37,378 nt of DNA, taken from Streptomyces somaliensis DSM 40738. Its GTDB lineage: Bacteria; Actinomycetota; Actinomycetes; Streptomycetales; Streptomycetaceae. Under the pieces are notes generated by a model. It saw only the letters and a program-made list of their open reading frames with translations. It was not told where the DNA came from and searched no databases. Both the position numbers and the translations under genes were made by a program. The stretch spans positions 1 through 37,378 of the forward strand of contig JAAXOU010000015.1 of NCBI GenBank assembly GCA_012396115.1. The letters are read 5' to 3'. Shown in pieces: positions 35,798-37,378 of the stretch. The stretch's first letter is position 1. Every line of letters starts with the position of its first letter.

Positions 35798-37228
35798 ATG
35801 CGGGACGCCCTGTGGAAGATGTCGGCCGCCGCCCAGGCGGAGGCCGTGCGCGGCGCGCACGTCTCGGCACTCGAACTGGTCGACAGCCACCTCGATCGCA
35901 TCGCCGAGGTCAACCCACGAGTGAACGCGGTCACGCAGCTCCTGGCGGAGCGCGCACGTGAGGCCGCGACGCAAACGGACCGCCGGCGGGCCGCCGGTGA
36001 AGCGCTGGGGCCGCTCGCGGGCGTGCCGTTCACCGTGAAGGAGAGCACCGCCGTCGAAGGCGTGCCGACCACGTTCGGCACGGAGCGCTTCCGCGATCTG
36101 GTGGCGCCGGCCGACGCGCCCCCGGTGGCGCGGTTGCGCGCGGCCGGGGCCATCCCCATCGGTCACAGCAACATTCCCACCCTGATCCTGGCGGGGATGC
36201 ACACGCGCAGCGAACTGTTCGGCGACACGGTCAATCCGTGGGACAGCAGCCGGACCCCGGGCGGTTCCAGCGGGGGCGACGCGGTGGCCGTGGCCACGGG
36301 CATGGCGGCGCTCGGGCTCGGCAACGACTCCGGGGGGTCGGTGCGCATCCCGGCCCAGTTCTGCGGCGTGGCCGGGCTGAAGCCGTCCACGGGCCGGTTT
36401 CCGGCGGACCATCGCGTTCTCGGCCCGGACGACCCGGGCCCGGCGTCTCAGGTACTGGTCACCGACGGCCCGCTGGCCCGGAGTGTGGGCGACCTACGGC
36501 TGGCTTACGAGGTGCTGGTCGGGACCGATCCACGGGACCCACGGGCCGTGCCGGTGCCCGCGTACGGCGAAACGCTCCCCGGGCCGGTGAAGGTCGCGGT
36601 CGTGGCGGACCCCGGCGGGCACGGCGTCCACCCCGCGGTTCGCGGAGCCGTCGGGACCGCGGCCGACGCGCTCCGCGACGCCGGATACGACGTGCGCGAG
36701 GTACGGGACGTACCGCGGATGGACGAGGCCCTCGAAGCGTACGGCCGGATCACCGCGACCGAGTTCGCCCCGACCTGGCCGGCGGTGCGCGAGCTGCTCG
36801 GCGAAGGCGGGGACCGCTACATCGGGATGGCGATGGTGCAGACCCCGCCCGCGAGCGCGGACGAGTTCATGAAGCTGATGGGTACCTGGATGACCATTCG
36901 CCGCTCTTGGGCCGAATTCCTGGACACGTACCCGCTGTTGCTCGGCCCGTCGTTCACCGAGCCGCCAGTCGAGCCGGGGCTGGAGTCGCGGGACAGGGCA
37001 GGCCGGGAGCGGGTCGGGTCGGGGATGCGCCTGTGCAGCGTGACCAGTTTCGTGGGCGTGCCCGGTGTGGCCGTACCGACCGGCGTGGTCGACGGGCTCC
37101 CCTCGGGGGTGCAGATCGTCGGGCGCGCGTTCCGGGAGGACCTGTGCCTGGACGCGGCCCAGGCGATCGAGGACCGGCTCGGAGTCCTCACACCGATCGA
37201 CCCGCGCGCGGGAAGCCGGGCTGATTGA
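35798..37228 (+). CDS. Amidase (amidase-signature family)
   Basis: A 476-residue hydrolase with the Ser-cisSer-Lys triad of the amidase-signature family. Lys81 is in GVPFTVKESTAVEG, the cis-Ser in TPGGSSGGDAVAVA (157/158) and the nucleophile Ser181 in GNDSGGSVRIPAQFCG. The C-terminal part (VPGVAVPTGVVDGLPSGVQI) is typical. It would hydrolyse a small amide to acid and ammonia in the cytoplasm. It is not the GatA subunit of tRNA amidotransferase, because no gatC or gatB gene is adjacent. The ATG at 35798 has GGAGAGG just upstream; a start at 35720 would put the operator inside the gene. The stop is intact, 19 bases short of the IS3-type end. Confidence 0.92.
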   Translation: MRDALWKMSAAAQAEAVRGAHVSALELVDSHLDRIAEVNPRVNAVTQLLAERAREAATQTDRRRAAGEALGPLAGVPFTVKESTAVEGVPTTFGTERFRDLVAPADAPPVARLRAAGAIPIGHSNIPTLILAGMHTRSELFGDTVNPWDSSRTPGGSSGGDAVAVATGMAALGLGNDSGGSVRIPAQFCGVAGLKPSTGRFPADHRVLGPDDPGPASQVLVTDGPLARSVGDLRLAYEVLVGTDPRDPRAVPVPAYGETLPGPVKVAVVADPGGHGVHPAVRGAVGTAADALRDAGYDVREVRDVPRMDEALEAYGRITATEFAPTWPAVRELLGEGGDRYIGMAMVQTPPASADEFMKLMGTWMTIRRSWAEFLDTYPLLLGPSFTEPPVEPGLESRDRAGRERVGSGMRLCSVTSFVGVPGVAVPTGVVDGLPSGVQIVGRAFREDLCLDAAQAIEDRLGVLTPIDPRAGSRAD

Positions 37229-37247
37229 GCCGTTGCGCCGGGGAGGG

Positions 37248-37378
37248 TGAGCCGCCCCGGGTTCGGTAGAGATCTCAGGTTGTGGTGGTGACCTGGGGTT
37301 TCGTGAGTTCGGTGTAGTAGTTGGCTTCGTATTCGACGGGCGGGATGTGGCCTATCTCACCGTGGAGTCTTCGGTGGT
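37248..37378 (-). mobile_element. IS3-family insertion sequence, right end
   Basis: From 37248 the sequence TGAGCCGCCCCGGGTTCGGT looks like the terminal inverted repeat of actinomycete IS3-family elements, and the transposase tail follows inward. The other end lies beyond the window, so the target duplication cannot be checked. Confidence 0.72.
37275..37378 (-). CDS. IS3-family transposase OrfB (C-terminal end)
   Basis: The last 34 codons of a minus-strand gene that continues past the right edge. They read RRLHGEIGHIPPVEYEANYY followed by TELTKPQVTTTT and the stop. The first stretch (R-L-H-G-x-I-G-x-x-P-P-x-E-x-E) is the well-known C-terminus of the DDE integrase subunit OrfB of IS3-family elements. 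OrfB is normally made by frameshifting from OrfA, and neither that signal nor the catalytic core is visible here. Confidence 0.85.
   Translation of the reverse strand, partial: HRRLHGEIGHIPPVEYEANYYTELTKPQVTTTT

Overview
The window looks like a piece of a Streptomyces chromosome. It is very GC-rich, codon third positions are almost always G or C, GTG and TTG starts are common, and the left end carries Streptomyces-type housekeeping genes: an NgcEFG-like sugar importer next to a large aconitase that has the acidic insert typical of the genus. From memory, not a search, the order ngcF-ngcE ... aconitase ... MurA paralogue recalls S. coelicolor SCO6006-SCO5998. Here that order is interrupted by accessory DNA.

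Layout. (1) 1-6791, minus strand: the ngcE-ngcF-ngcG transporter operon with a DasR-like operator on its promoter, a small SAM methyltransferase, a strong hairpin terminator, and aconitase with an iron-box-like site and an 18-bp palindrome at its promoter. (2) 6809-9991: a decayed Tn7/Tn5053-like transposition module. TnsA/TnsB, TniB and TniQ have each lost their centre but kept their ends. An aminoglycoside-phosphotransferase-like gene and a cluster of 16-bp direct repeats follow. (3) 10185-15701: a double Lrp/AsnC regulator divergent from an M20 amidohydrolase and an MHS-type MFS transporter, then an XRE-MurA fusion behind its own palindrome. (4) 15931-25362: nine tightly coupled minus-strand genes with a good promoter, which look like one unassigned biosynthetic operon. 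Its genes are a DRE-TIM aldolase, a heme-oxygenase-like diiron oxidase, a class IV aminotransferase, an ATP-grasp-like ligase, an OSBS/NSAR-like enolase-superfamily enzyme, an RraA-like aldolase, an M81 (MlrC) metalloprotein, a YdjA-like nitroreductase and a class I/II aminotransferase. No NRPS, PKS, PEP mutase or RiPP gene is visible. (5) 25903-29105: an IS5-type transposase relic, an AraC regulator, a DUF2000 protein and an EamA exporter. (6) 29401-34497: a TPR relic, an acidic-tailed hypothetical protein, a large LAxTG sortase-anchored surface protein, and a PhoX-family phosphatase behind a convincing PHO box. (7) 34571-37378: a repeat-containing gap with a gene relic, a TetR regulator divergent from an amidase across a 16-bp palindrome, and the 3' end of an IS3-family element.

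The region-4 operon is the best candidate for an undescribed system. Its enzyme set could build an unusual amino acid by aldol addition, dehydration, reduction and transamination, oxidise it at a diiron site and join it by amide ligation. That route is inference. Insertion-sequence or transposon debris lies on its upstream side (25.9-26.4 kb) and farther off on the other side (6.8-10 kb), which fits an accessory island. The second most unusual object is the shrunken transposition operon at 6.9-8.8 kb.
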